A stretch of 36,647 nucleotides of DNA from Candidatus Faecaligallichristensenella faecipullorum (GTDB lineage: Bacteria > Bacillota > Clostridia > Christensenellales > Aristaeellaceae), in contig DVJW01000037.1 in assembly GCA_018716505.1 (NCBI GenBank), positions 1 through 36,647 of the forward strand. The letters run 5' to 3'. Position numbers and translations under genes: made by a program. Below the pieces are notes generated by a model. The model had not been told where the DNA came from. It searched no databases and worked only from the letters and a program-made list of their open reading frames with translations. Each line of letters begins with the position of its first letter. Within the stretch, counting starts at the first letter, position 1. Below are positions 14,791-23,004 of the stretch, in pieces.

Positions 14791-15746
14791 GCTGGTATGC
14801 AGGATTGGACATCGGGGGCACGAAATGCGCGGTCACCTTGGGCGCGCCCCATGAGGATAACATCGATATTTTGGCCAAGCGCTCCTTTCCCACCCCTTCC
14901 CGGTGGGAGGACGCGCTGGAGGCCATGTTTCAGGCGGTGGAGGCGCTGTCCAGGGAAAACGGCCTTTCCATGGAACAGCTGAAGGGGGTGGGAGTCAGCT
15001 GCGGCAATCCTCTGGACGCCCAAAAGGGACTCATTCTTTCCCCGCCCAACCTGCCCGGCTGGGACAATGTGCCCGTAACCCGCTTATCCCAGGAGCGCCT
15101 GGGCGCGCCCACCCATCTGGAAAACGACGCCAACGCCTGCGCGCTGGCCGAATGGCGCTGGGGCGCGGGCCGGGGATCTCAGCACATGGTTTTTCTGACC
15201 TTTGGCACCGGCATGGGCGCCGGTCTGATCTTAAACGGCCGGCTGTACCGGGGCCGCAACGGCAATTCCGGGGAGGTGGGCCATTGGCGGCTGAGCGAAT
15301 TCGGCCCGGTGGGCTACGGAAAGCTGGGTTCCTTTGAGGGCTTCTGCTCGGGAGGCGGCCTGCGTCAATTGGGCCTGGATCTGGCCCATCAGGCGGTTCA
15401 GCTGGGCAAATCCCCGCTCTATATGGCCCAGGGCCCGGATCAGGTGAGCGCCAAGACCATCGCCGAAGCCGCGCGAAAGGGCGACGAAACCGCGCTCAAG
15501 GTGTTTGAGCTGTGCGGCCGCCAGCTGGGGCGGGGCCTGGCCATGATTGTGGATATCATCAATCCGGAACGCATTGTCATCGGCTCGATCTTCGCCCGCT
15601 GCGAGGATCTGCTGATTCCCTCCATGCAAAAAGAGCTTTCCCGGGAGGCGCTTCATGATTCCCTGGAAAATATGCTGGTTCTGCCCGCCGGGTTGGGGGA
15701 ACAGATCGGCGATTACGCCGCCCTGAGCCTGGCGGTGGGCGAGTAA
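14787..15746 (+). CDS. ROK family sugar kinase-like protein
   Basis: A 319-aa protein of the ROK (repressor/ORF/kinase) family without a DNA-binding domain, so likely a glucokinase- or amino-sugar kinase-type enzyme. The phosphate motif DIGGTK is at residues 8-13. The catalytic Asp lies in LENDANACALAEW, and the second phosphate loop in TFGTGMGAGLI. The usual zinc signature (CxCGxxGCxE) is replaced by GPVGYGKLGSFEGFCSG, which keeps the Glu but loses the cysteines. The ATG overlaps the preceding stop, which implies translational coupling. Confidence 0.88.
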   Translation: MSWYAGLDIGGTKCAVTLGAPHEDNIDILAKRSFPTPSRWEDALEAMFQAVEALSRENGLSMEQLKGVGVSCGNPLDAQKGLILSPPNLPGWDNVPVTRLSQERLGAPTHLENDANACALAEWRWGAGRGSQHMVFLTFGTGMGAGLILNGRLYRGRNGNSGEVGHWRLSEFGPVGYGKLGSFEGFCSGGGLRQLGLDLAHQAVQLGKSPLYMAQGPDQVSAKTIAEAARKGDETALKVFELCGRQLGRGLAMIVDIINPERIVIGSIFARCEDLLIPSMQKELSREALHDSLENMLVLPAGLGEQIGDYAALSLAVGE

Positions 15747-15776
15747 GGGCCAAGCGGCCCGAAGGCGAGGAGGATC

Positions 15777-15827
15777 ATGACCATGGACATGCCGCTGTGC
15801 ATTGAATTGGCTCCGCGCAAGGCCTGA
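15777..15827 (+). CDS. Possible 16-aa leader ORF (MTMDMPLCIELAPRKA)
   Basis: A short ORF between the ROK and MFS genes with a strong GAGGAGG ribosome site at the right spacing. It has no recognised homology. It could be a leader peptide affecting MFS translation, or chance. The 85 bases after it lead to the MFS start. Confidence 0.3.
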   Translation: MTMDMPLCIELAPRKA

Positions 15828-15912
15828 ACGGGCGGGCGCGCGGAGCGGAATTTCCGCCCGAAACGGCCTTGCTGCTCTGAATTCTCATTTGCTTTCAGAA
15901 GGAGCGAGACCG

Positions 15913-17274
15913 ATGAACCCATTTCATACCCTTTTTCGTGGACTGAAGTCGTTTATACTGCTCTGGGCCAGCCAAGCGCTGTCCTCCATGGGCAGCGCCA
16001 TGACCAGTTACGCGCTGGTCATCTGGACCTACGGTGAGAGCGGACAGGCCATGAGCCTTTCGCTGCTCATGCTGTGCTCCACCTTGCCCTCCATTGCCCT
16101 GAGCTTTTTCGCGGGCGCGCTGGTGGATGGGCTCAACAAAAAGCGCGTCATGCTGTTTTGCGACGCCGGGGCCGCCCTGCTCAGCGTGCTCATTTGGGGG
16201 CTGTACGCCACAAACCAGCTGAACCTTGCGGCGCTGTGCGCGATTACCGCGCTGATTAACGCCCTGAACGCCTTTCAGATTCCGGCCTCCAGCGTGGCCA
16301 CCACCATGCTGGTACCCAGGGATCAATACACCCGGGTGGGCGGGCTCCATGCCTTTTCCAATGCTTTGAGTTCGCTCCTGTCCCCTGCGTTGGCCACGGC
16401 CGTGCTCAGTTTGGGCGGATTGGAAACGGTGTTCTGCCTGGATCTTGCAAGCTTTTTCCTGGCGTTTGGAACGCTGATCTTTGGAATTCGGCTGCCCGAA
16501 CCGCCCCACGCCCGCGCCGCGGTTCAGCCCGGCGCGGTCTGGGCCCGCTGCAAGGAGGGTTTCCGCTACCTGTCGGAGCATGGAACGCTGATGCGGTTGA
16601 TCCTCTTCTTTTCAGCGGTGAACCTGTTGGCTTCCATGGGCGGCAACGGGCTGATGCCCGCGCTGGTGCTCTCCCGCAGCTCCGGGAATCAGGCGCTGTT
16701 GGGCCTGGTCTCCTCTGCCATCGGCCTGGGATCCCTGTTGGGCAGCCTGGGGGCCACGCTTCTGCCCGCGCCCAGGCGGCGCATGCGGCTGATCTTTCTG
16801 TGCACCGGACTGTCCTTCGCGCTGTGCGATATGACCTGGGGCCTGAGCCAAAGCGGATGGGTCTGGATTTTGGGCGCGCTGCTGGGTAACTTCCCGCTGC
16901 CCTTTTTAAACGCCAACCTGACCGCCATCCTGCGGGAACGCGTGCCCCTTTCCATGCAGGGCCGGGTATTTTCGGCCCGGGACACCCTGCAATACGCCAC
17001 CATCCCCATCGGTTATGTGTTGGGCGGCTTTCTGGCCGACCATGTATTCGAGCCTCTGATGCGGGTTTCCTCGCCCATGAGGCGGCTTTTCGCCCCTTTG
17101 GTGGGCTCAGGCGCGGGTTCGGGCATTGCGGTGCTGTTTATCCTTTGCGGATTTTTGGGCCTGGTCATGAGCCTTGCACAGCTCCTGGACAGGCGGTACG
17201 ACGGGCTGGAACGTTCAATGAATACCATTTTGCCCTCAGAGGGCATTTCTGAGGGCGATTCATATCGAGAATAG
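15913..17274 (+). CDS. MFS transporter
   Basis: A 453-aa integral membrane protein of the major facilitator superfamily, MFS_3/enterobactin-exporter-like branch. It has about 10-12 hydrophobic segments: SFILLWASQALSSMGSAMTS at the start, VDGLNKKRVMLFCD as the loop 2-3 signature, and a second half beginning around LMRLILFFSAVNLL. It most likely exports a small molecule or sugar-like compound. The ATG at 15913 has AGAAGGAG upstream; an ATG at 15802 would add an implausible basic extension. It lies in one transcription unit with ROK upstream and Gfo/Idh/MocA downstream (15 bases). Confidence 0.9.
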   Translation: MNPFHTLFRGLKSFILLWASQALSSMGSAMTSYALVIWTYGESGQAMSLSLLMLCSTLPSIALSFFAGALVDGLNKKRVMLFCDAGAALLSVLIWGLYATNQLNLAALCAITALINALNAFQIPASSVATTMLVPRDQYTRVGGLHAFSNALSSLLSPALATAVLSLGGLETVFCLDLASFFLAFGTLIFGIRLPEPPHARAAVQPGAVWARCKEGFRYLSEHGTLMRLILFFSAVNLLASMGGNGLMPALVLSRSSGNQALLGLVSSAIGLGSLLGSLGATLLPAPRRRMRLIFLCTGLSFALCDMTWGLSQSGWVWILGALLGNFPLPFLNANLTAILRERVPLSMQGRVFSARDTLQYATIPIGYVLGGFLADHVFEPLMRVSSPMRRLFAPLVGSGAGSGIAVLFILCGFLGLVMSLAQLLDRRYDGLERSMNTILPSEGISEGDSYRE

Positions 17275-17289
17275 AAGGGAGATTTGGTC

Positions 17290-18351
17290 ATGAAAAAACT
17301 GGCAATGATTGGATGCGGCGGAATCGGCGAATACCATTTGGGCCATTTCCTGGATTACAAGGATGTGGAACTGGCGGGATTTTGCGACATCATCCCGGAA
17401 CGGGCCCAGGCCTTTGTGGAGCGCGCGGGCAGCGGCCGGGCCTTTGCCGATTTCAAGGACATGTACGATGAGATCAAGCCGGATATGGTCTTTATCTGCG
17501 TGCCGCCCTACGCCCATGGGGAGATCGAATTCGAGACCATCCGCCGGGGTATCCCGTTCTTCGTGGAAAAGCCGCTGGCGCTGAACATGGATCTGGCCCG
17601 GGAGATTCTGAGCAAGGTGGAAGAATCCGGCCTGATCACGGCCAGCGGGTTCCAGTGCCGCTACAGCAACATCGTGGACGACACCCGCGCCTTTGTGAAG
17701 CGCCACGGCCAGGTGGTCTTTGTGGACTGCGTGCGCATGGGCGGCATTCCGGGCACCCCCTGGTGGGGCGACAAGGCGCTCTCCGGCGGCCAGATCGTGG
17801 AGCAGACCATCCATAACTTCGATATGATCCGCTACATCATGGGCGAACCCGAATCCGTGTTCACCTGGGGTGCGCGCGGCTTTGTAAAGCCCCAGGAGGG
17901 CTATGACACCGACGACCTGTCCACCACGGTGATCCGCTTCAAGAGCGGCGCGCTGGGCACGGTGAGCACCGGATGCTATGCCCAGGACGGCAGCTGCTAC
18001 GATTCCAAGATCACCTTCAGCACCCCGGATGGGCGGCTGGACCACTACATCATCAACAAGGTGGATATTTACGAAAAGCAGGCCCAGAGCGAGGAAGAGC
18101 ATTCGGACGAGGGCGGCTTTGTGATCTCCAACGACGGCTCCATGGCCCGGGGCGCGGGCGGATGCCTGACCGTACAGGACGACGGCAAAGCGGGCGAAAA
18201 ATGCGACCGCACCTTTGTGGACGCGGTGCTCACCGGCGATGCCTCCAAGATCCGCTCCTCCTACGCGGACGCCTTGAAGTCGGTGGCCTTTACCCTGGCC
18301 TGCAACCGTTCCATGGAAACCGGAGCTCCGGTTGTGGTGGACGAGATGTAA
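17290..18351 (+). CDS. Gfo/Idh/MocA family oxidoreductase
   Basis: A 353-aa NAD(P)-dependent sugar or polyol dehydrogenase-type protein. The Rossmann motif is MIGCGGIGEYHLG (residues 5-17). VEKPLAL at about residues 94-100 carries the conserved EKP lysine. GGQIVEQTIHNFDMIRYIMG is the substrate-domain helix with the catalytic-type His. The start at 17290 follows GGGAG. As the last gene of the ROK/MFS operon it probably oxidises a sugar or cyclitol; the substrate is unknown. It runs into the palindrome island directly after its stop. Confidence 0.92.
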   Translation: MKKLAMIGCGGIGEYHLGHFLDYKDVELAGFCDIIPERAQAFVERAGSGRAFADFKDMYDEIKPDMVFICVPPYAHGEIEFETIRRGIPFFVEKPLALNMDLAREILSKVEESGLITASGFQCRYSNIVDDTRAFVKRHGQVVFVDCVRMGGIPGTPWWGDKALSGGQIVEQTIHNFDMIRYIMGEPESVFTWGARGFVKPQEGYDTDDLSTTVIRFKSGALGTVSTGCYAQDGSCYDSKITFSTPDGRLDHYIINKVDIYEKQAQSEEEHSDEGGFVISNDGSMARGAGGCLTVQDDGKAGEKCDRTFVDAVLTGDASKIRSSYADALKSVAFTLACNRSMETGAPVVVDEM

Positions 18352-18362
18352 AAAACGCCAAT

Positions 18363-18389
18363 CCCCCGCCCGGCAAAGGCCGGACGGGG
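18363..18389. repeat. Flanking hairpin, copy A
   Basis: CCCCGCCCGGC and GCCGGACGGGG around AAAG, with one mismatch in the stem. It is identical over 27 bases to 18980-19006, and the two copies bracket the palindrome island. Confidence 0.85.
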
Positions 18390-18865
18390 TAGCGTGTCAA
18401 AAAATTTTTTTGACACGCTGGTGGACGGGAAAGCAAGCTCCCCCGCCACGGCCACCCTCTCCAGTTTCCGCTAAAATCCTACGGATTTTCGGGCGCGGAA
18501 ACTGCAAGGAAGCGATTTTTGCTCTGTAAGGGAGCGCTTTAGCGCGACTAGCGAAGGCGAATCGAAGATTCGTCAAGCGTACCCGGTGAACGGCGAAGCC
18601 GTTTGACGGGCGCACTGGAAAATAAATTTTCCGGCGCAAAAATCGCCACGTCCCCGACGTACACGCCGTCGGGGACGATTTCAAAGGCCGCGCTTTGCGC
18701 GGCTCAGCGTGTCGAAAAAGTCGACACGCTGTCAGGAAAATGAATGCTTCATTTTCCTGAGTTGCATCATTTTCCTGTCACCTTCGGTGACGGCCGGAAA
18801 ATGATAGAGGAAGCGGCCACCTGGGCCGCTCCTCGCGGCGTACACGCCGCCGCTGCGGATTAAAT

Positions 18866-18903
18866 ATGAAGGGGCCACGGCCCCTTCATGCATCCCCAAG
18901 GAA
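18866..18903 (-). repeat. Dispersed palindromic repeat, copy 3
   Basis: ATGAAGGGGCC (18866-18876) pairs with GGCCCCTTCAT (18879-18889). On the minus strand it reads TTGGGGATGCATGAAGGGGC, the same string as at 3269-3287, so a repeat family is present. Confidence 0.75.
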
Positions 18904-18979
18904 ATAATTAAGGTTTTTTGACAGTCTGGGCCGCGCTTTGCGCGGCTGGAGGTTCGCAAACAACGTTTGCGAACCGGAA

Positions 18980-19006
18980 CCCCCGCCCGGCAAAGGCCGG
19001 ACGGGG
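18980..19006. repeat. Flanking hairpin, copy B
   Basis: Identical to 18363-18389. It ends seven bases from the stop codon of the URO-D-like gene and might act in its termination, though no T-run follows on the minus strand. Confidence 0.85.
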
Positions 19007-19012
19007 GATTGC

Positions 19013-20050
19013 TTACATTAAATTGCTCTCCAATTGATATTTCTCTTCCAACACCTTTAGTTCCTGTTCCGTGCCCGACACGATGAGCAGCATGCCGTCC
19101 TTGCCCACCCTTTTAATCAGTTCGTCCACCTCCGAGGCCTTCACATACACCTGACAGGACTTTCCGCCCTTTAAGATGCGCTCAATGACCTCGGTCCATT
19201 GAAGGATATCGCTGTGTCCCTCCCCGGGCTGCCATTGGATGACCTTCAGATTGGGGATTTTCAAAAGCGAGGGCAGATGGCTCAGGGCCTGGATGCCGTC
19301 CAGATGATAAAAGGAATAGGGCACCGCGTCCACCATGTCCCGGATATGGGGCAGGCAGAATTCATCGAACATCCCGGGCCCGATCATATAGGAAAAGTCC
19401 TCCTGAATGGGGGTGCTGGGGCCCGGCGCCCATATGGCGTGCCAGCCGCTGAGCAGGGTATCCTGAGCCTCACATTCACAAACCAGCCGTTCAAACAGGG
19501 CGATGGTCTCGCGCTTCACCGCCTCAAAGGCGCGCTTTACCGCGTCCGGATCATCCATCATTGCGCACAGCAGGTTCTCGGTGCCCATGAGCGCGGCGGT
19601 GGTGTCGGCCGCGGCCCCCAGACAATAGCTGGACAGCATGGCCCGGCCCTTTCCCAATTCCAGCGCCCGGGCGATGGCCGCGTCCTGAATCCGCTTCCAT
19701 TCCCCGCCCGGATGAAGGCCGGCCACCTGATCCGCACTGTCCACACAGGGATCGGTCCAGATGGTTTCCAGGCTCCTCCAATGGCCCTTGGCCCCCATTT
19801 GCAGGCCCACCGCGCAGGCCCCGTAATCGATATACAGATAAGGCTGGGCCTCGCCCAGATAGCGCAGGTTCCGGGCCCTTTGAAACACCTGGCCGGCCAA
19901 CAGATCAGGTTTTAGCCAATAGTCGTCGGGCGCGGGCGCCTCGGGCCATACGGCGCCGTATTTGGGGGTATAGGCCATGATGCAGGGCCTGTCCAATTCT
20001 TTATGTTCCCACCAAGCGATCAGCCGCTCTTTGGTTCTTTGACTAATCAT
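19013..20050 (-). CDS. URO-D-like protein, HLDG variant
   Basis: A 345-aa protein of the uroporphyrinogen decarboxylase superfamily and the last gene of the nucleoside-hydrolase operon. The barrel is complete in length. Where methyltransferase members have HxCG it has HLDG at residues 249-252 (YHLDGIQALSHLPSLL), so the metal-ligand cysteine is missing. It also differs from HemE at the substrate Arg-rich N-terminus. The role is unknown: perhaps a lyase or transferase on the imported compound. The start at 20050 follows GGGAGAG and overlaps the preceding gene's stop by 8 bases, which suggests translational coupling. Confidence 0.8.
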   Translation of the reverse strand: MISQRTKERLIAWWEHKELDRPCIMAYTPKYGAVWPEAPAPDDYWLKPDLLAGQVFQRARNLRYLGEAQPYLYIDYGACAVGLQMGAKGHWRSLETIWTDPCVDSADQVAGLHPGGEWKRIQDAAIARALELGKGRAMLSSYCLGAAADTTAALMGTENLLCAMMDDPDAVKRAFEAVKRETIALFERLVCECEAQDTLLSGWHAIWAPGPSTPIQEDFSYMIGPGMFDEFCLPHIRDMVDAVPYSFYHLDGIQALSHLPSLLKIPNLKVIQWQPGEGHSDILQWTEVIERILKGGKSCQVYVKASEVDELIKRVGKDGMLLIVSGTEQELKVLEEKYQLESNLM

Positions 20051-20960
20051 GCGTTCTCTCCCGATCCGCCTGGGCCAAGATGCGCTCCAAGTCCGCGGCA
20101 ACGGCCTGGGGCCCGGCGTTCAGGCTCAAGTAATAATGCCTTCCCTTTTCGTCCTCGGTAAAATGGGTTACGCCCTTTTCGTCCACCCGGATGATTCCGG
20201 ACCTGGACAGGGTATAGGGCTTCGAATCCCCCATGGCCCACTGCACGGTGCACGGATCCCAACTGGGCCGGCCCACGCCCTGGGTATGCAGGCGGTAGGC
20301 CCGGCGCACCGGGTTGCGCTCGTCCAATTCGTTGGGCTCTTTGAGCAAAATCACCTCTTTGCCCACCTCAAAACCGCAGTAGACCATTTCCCCGGGCCAT
20401 TCCTGGGCCAGGCGCCTGGCCGAGGGAATATCCATTTCCACATTCCATTCGGCCCGATCGCAGCCCTCGGAAAAATCCCCGGCCATCATGGTCAGCCGCC
20501 GCACCTTGGCCGCGGCCAACTCGCGCCCGGAAAGCGGGGAGAACTCGTCCGGCCCCGACAGGAGCAAATTGCCCAGATTGCGCAGCGGGCCCACGGCCAC
20601 GATGTCCACGCTTCCGTCCGGCCACCCGGCCATCAGCTTTCGATACAGTTTGACCGCGTCCCCGGCCTCGCGCTCCTCGGGCCCGACGCTCAGGGCCAGG
20701 GGCTTGTTATACTTTTCCCAGGCTTCCTCGCCCGACAGGAAACCCGGATCCTTCAAGGTGCCCACCTGAAGGCCGCTTGAGCCATACCACCGGGCAATGG
20801 CCCGCACCGTACCCACCCCATAGGGGCTGGAGGTGCAGTGCATAACCGCGTCCAGCTCGCGGCCCTGGGCCCTGGCATACAAGATGGCCAGAGCCAGGGC
20901 GGCCGCGTCGTCGCAATCCGGGCCGATATCGGTGTCCAATATAAAATGCCTTTCTTCCAT
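20043..20960 (-). CDS. Inosine-uridine-preferring nucleoside hydrolase family protein
   Basis: A 305-aa N-ribohydrolase-type enzyme that would cleave a ribonucleoside to base and ribose. The calcium-binding aspartate cluster DTDIGPDCDDAAALALA starts at residue 9. VDIVAVGPLRNLGNLL and EWNVEMDIPSARR are the usual central motifs. Near the C-terminus DPCTVQWAMG supplies the conserved Asp. The perfect GGAGG ribosome site is 7 bases upstream of the ATG. It is sandwiched between two URO-D-like genes with gaps of 3 bases or less, so all three are expected to be made together. Confidence 0.88.
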   Translation of the reverse strand: MEERHFILDTDIGPDCDDAAALALAILYARAQGRELDAVMHCTSSPYGVGTVRAIARWYGSSGLQVGTLKDPGFLSGEEAWEKYNKPLALSVGPEEREAGDAVKLYRKLMAGWPDGSVDIVAVGPLRNLGNLLLSGPDEFSPLSGRELAAAKVRRLTMMAGDFSEGCDRAEWNVEMDIPSARRLAQEWPGEMVYCGFEVGKEVILLKEPNELDERNPVRRAYRLHTQGVGRPSWDPCTVQWAMGDSKPYTLSRSGIIRVDEKGVTHFTEDEKGRHYYLSLNAGPQAVAADLERILAQADRERTHD

Positions 20961-20963
20961 TTT

Positions 20964-22055
20964 TTATTCCTCCTTGCCGTTCAGCGCCCGGGCCAAGGCC
21001 AGCGCCACCCGCCCGGTCTGCCCGGGGGGAAGGTCCTCGCTGATCTGAATCATCAGCGGCGCTCCCTGCGCCTCCTCCGCCAGCGCCCGGGCCCATCCGG
21101 CGATGCGTCCGTCGTCCTCAAAGCTCAAATTGGCCGGGAAATTGGGCAAAATCGCGGCCCCGGGGAAGGCTGCCCGCGCCTCCTCCAGCGTCATATCCCC
21201 ATTCATCTCGGGCAGTGACACCGACTCGATGCCGTCGAACCCGGCCCGGGCGATGTCGTCCTTGAGCGGGGTCAGCTTGCCGTCAAAGTGGGCCAAAATC
21301 AGCTTACCCGCCTGATGGGCCATGCGGGTCAACTTTTGATAATAGGGCAGGCAGTATTTCCGGAACAGCGCGGGCGAGGTCATCTCGGCGGTTACGTTGT
21401 CGGGCAACCACAGAACCTCCATGGGCCCCTCCATGGCCATGGAAGCGGCCTCCAAAAGCCGGGCTTCCATGACGCCCAGCAGCGCCTCGATGGGCTCCGG
21501 ATCGTCGTACAAATCCAAAAACAATTGCTCCGGATCGCTGAGCTCAATGAGCAGCTTTTGGAAGGGACTGCGATCCAGCCGTCCCAAAACCACCCCGTCC
21601 TGGCCCATGTTCTGAATCCGCGCCCTGACCAGGGGAACGTTATCCCGAAAGCGGATATTTTGGGCGATGTAGCCCATGGCCTCATAATCCTCGGGCCCCT
21701 GCAAATAGTGTTTCAGGATATGTTCGCTGCCCACTCCCCCCAAATCCTGCTGAATATCCGAATACAGCGTGCCCTTGGGGGTCTCAAACAGCCGGCGCTC
21801 AATCCTTTGATGGCCTTCCCACCGGTATTCCACCCGGATATTCGCGCCCTTTACCTCGGAGAGAAATCCATCCAGCATATGCCAGGGCGGGGCCATCATG
21901 GACACCGGGGGCGCATAGTCAATGACGCCCATGCCCTCGTCCCGCACCGCCCGCTCCATCTCCCCCCGAGGAAGATAGCGGGTGTAAATGGCGCAGGCCG
22001 GGTGATCCACCGTTTCCCGCCGGTAACAGGCCATCATGCGCTCGCGGGTGGTCAT
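20964..22055 (-). CDS. URO-D-like protein, HFDG variant
   Basis: A 363-aa member of the URO-D superfamily. Opening residues MTTRERMMACYRRETVDHPA match the usual family start. The metal motif region reads ILAHFDGKL (HFDG at 256-259), again with Asp in place of the cysteine of HxCG, and is followed by GFDGIESVSLPEMNGDMTL. It is clearly diverged from the 345-aa protein downstream, so they are not a recent duplication. The ATG overlaps the ribokinase stop (ATGA, 22052-22055), so translation is coupled. The reaction is unknown. Confidence 0.8.
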   Translation of the reverse strand: MTTRERMMACYRRETVDHPACAIYTRYLPRGEMERAVRDEGMGVIDYAPPVSMMAPPWHMLDGFLSEVKGANIRVEYRWEGHQRIERRLFETPKGTLYSDIQQDLGGVGSEHILKHYLQGPEDYEAMGYIAQNIRFRDNVPLVRARIQNMGQDGVVLGRLDRSPFQKLLIELSDPEQLFLDLYDDPEPIEALLGVMEARLLEAASMAMEGPMEVLWLPDNVTAEMTSPALFRKYCLPYYQKLTRMAHQAGKLILAHFDGKLTPLKDDIARAGFDGIESVSLPEMNGDMTLEEARAAFPGAAILPNFPANLSFEDDGRIAGWARALAEEAQGAPLMIQISEDLPPGQTGRVALALARALNGKEE

Positions 22056-22993
22056 TTCACTCGCCCTCCCCCGCTTTGCAGCATGGCTTCCACCTCATCC
22101 CGCTCGGGGATGGCCTCAATGACCCCCAGCCGGGTGGTGGAGAGGGCCGAGGCGCAGATGGCCCGCCGGATGGCCGAATCCAGCGCCTGTCCCTGGGCCA
22201 GGGCGGCCATGAGCGTGCCGCTGAAGCAATCGCCCGCCCCGGTGGTATCCAAAACCGGGCCCGGCAGCGCCGGAGTCCTGAAATGCCGCGTTCCCTGGGC
22301 GTTGACCAGCACCGCGCCCCGCCCGCCCAAGGTGATGATGGCGTTTTCCACCCCTTTTTGCACCAGCCATTCCCCGGCGCGCCGGGCGGATTCCTCATCC
22401 GTCACCGGAATGCCGGTAATGGCGGCGGCCTCCAGCTCGTTGGGCTTGATATACGTTAGACAAGGATAAATCCCTTCGGGCAGGGGCGCGGCCGGGGCCG
22501 GATCCAGCAGTACCCGCGCGCCGGCCTCATGGGCCCGCCGGATGCCACGGCAAACGGTTTCCAAATTGTTCTCCAATTGAAAGCCCACGATATCCGATTG
22601 GGCAAAGCGCTTGGCCGCGTCGTCCATATCCTGAACGCTCAGGTTATAATTGCTGCCCGGAACCACCATGATGCTGTTTTGTCCGTTTTTATCAATGAGG
22701 ATTACGCTGACCCCGGTATGGGCCTGGCCGTCGATCTGAATGGCCGAGGTGGCGATGCCCAGGCGCTCATACATGGCAAGGGCGTCCAGCCCATACCGGT
22801 CCTTCCCAATCCGGCCGATGAAAACCGTTTGGGCGCCCATCTTCTGGGCGGCCACCGCCTGATTGGAGCCCTTGCCGCCGCCGCTTTCATAAAAGGTCTG
22901 GCCGATCAGGGTTTCGCCCCCCTTGGGAATGGCTTCGCCCTTTAAAAACAGTCCCACATTGTAGCTGCCCACAACGGTTACTCGATTGTTCAT
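22052..22993 (-). CDS. Ribokinase-like PfkB family carbohydrate kinase
   Basis: A 313-aa kinase expected to phosphorylate ribose or a related pentose with ATP, so that sugar freed by the adjacent hydrolases can enter central metabolism. The substrate-binding GGGKGSNQAVAAQ is at about residues 38-50. The C-terminal signature DTTGAGDCFSG starts at residue 249, with the catalytic base Asp255. The start at 22993 has GGAGG 6 bases upstream. It lies between the first hydrolase-like gene and a URO-D-like gene. Whether it uses ribose itself is inferred from context. Confidence 0.88.
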   Translation of the reverse strand: MNNRVTVVGSYNVGLFLKGEAIPKGGETLIGQTFYESGGGKGSNQAVAAQKMGAQTVFIGRIGKDRYGLDALAMYERLGIATSAIQIDGQAHTGVSVILIDKNGQNSIMVVPGSNYNLSVQDMDDAAKRFAQSDIVGFQLENNLETVCRGIRRAHEAGARVLLDPAPAAPLPEGIYPCLTYIKPNELEAAAITGIPVTDEESARRAGEWLVQKGVENAIITLGGRGAVLVNAQGTRHFRTPALPGPVLDTTGAGDCFSGTLMAALAQGQALDSAIRRAICASALSTTRLGVIEAIPERDEVEAMLQSGGGRVK

Positions 22994-23004
22994 TGCGCGC
23001 CTCC

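Larger units (their letters stand above)
18352..19012. repeat. Palindrome island: about 19 consecutive hairpins, no gene
   Basis: A 661-base gap between convergent genes, almost entirely made of inverted repeats. Arm pairs include: 18391-18404/18405-18419 (AGCGTGTC, A-run, T-run, GACACGCT), 18462-18471/18495-18504, 18534-18545, 18558-18572, 18589-18603, 18617-18632, 18650-18659/18667-18676, 18687-18703 and 18930-18946 (both GCCGCGC-ttt-GCGCGGC), 18706-18715/18721-18730, 18732-18744/18748-18760, 18766-18805, 18812-18830, 18835-18850, 18866-18889 and 18951-18975. The first and last hairpins are the same 27-base sequence. I see no ORF with a ribosome site. It may be nested palindromic repeat insertions. 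Confidence 0.85.

Noticed and set aside
18397-18684. Open frame of 95 codons on the minus strand inside the palindrome island
   Set aside because: No ribosome site, composition dictated by hairpins, no family resemblance. Treated as non-coding.
18352-19012. Integron attC array
   Set aside because: The palindromes are of many different kinds and sizes, lack an attC core-site layout, and carry no cassettes between them.
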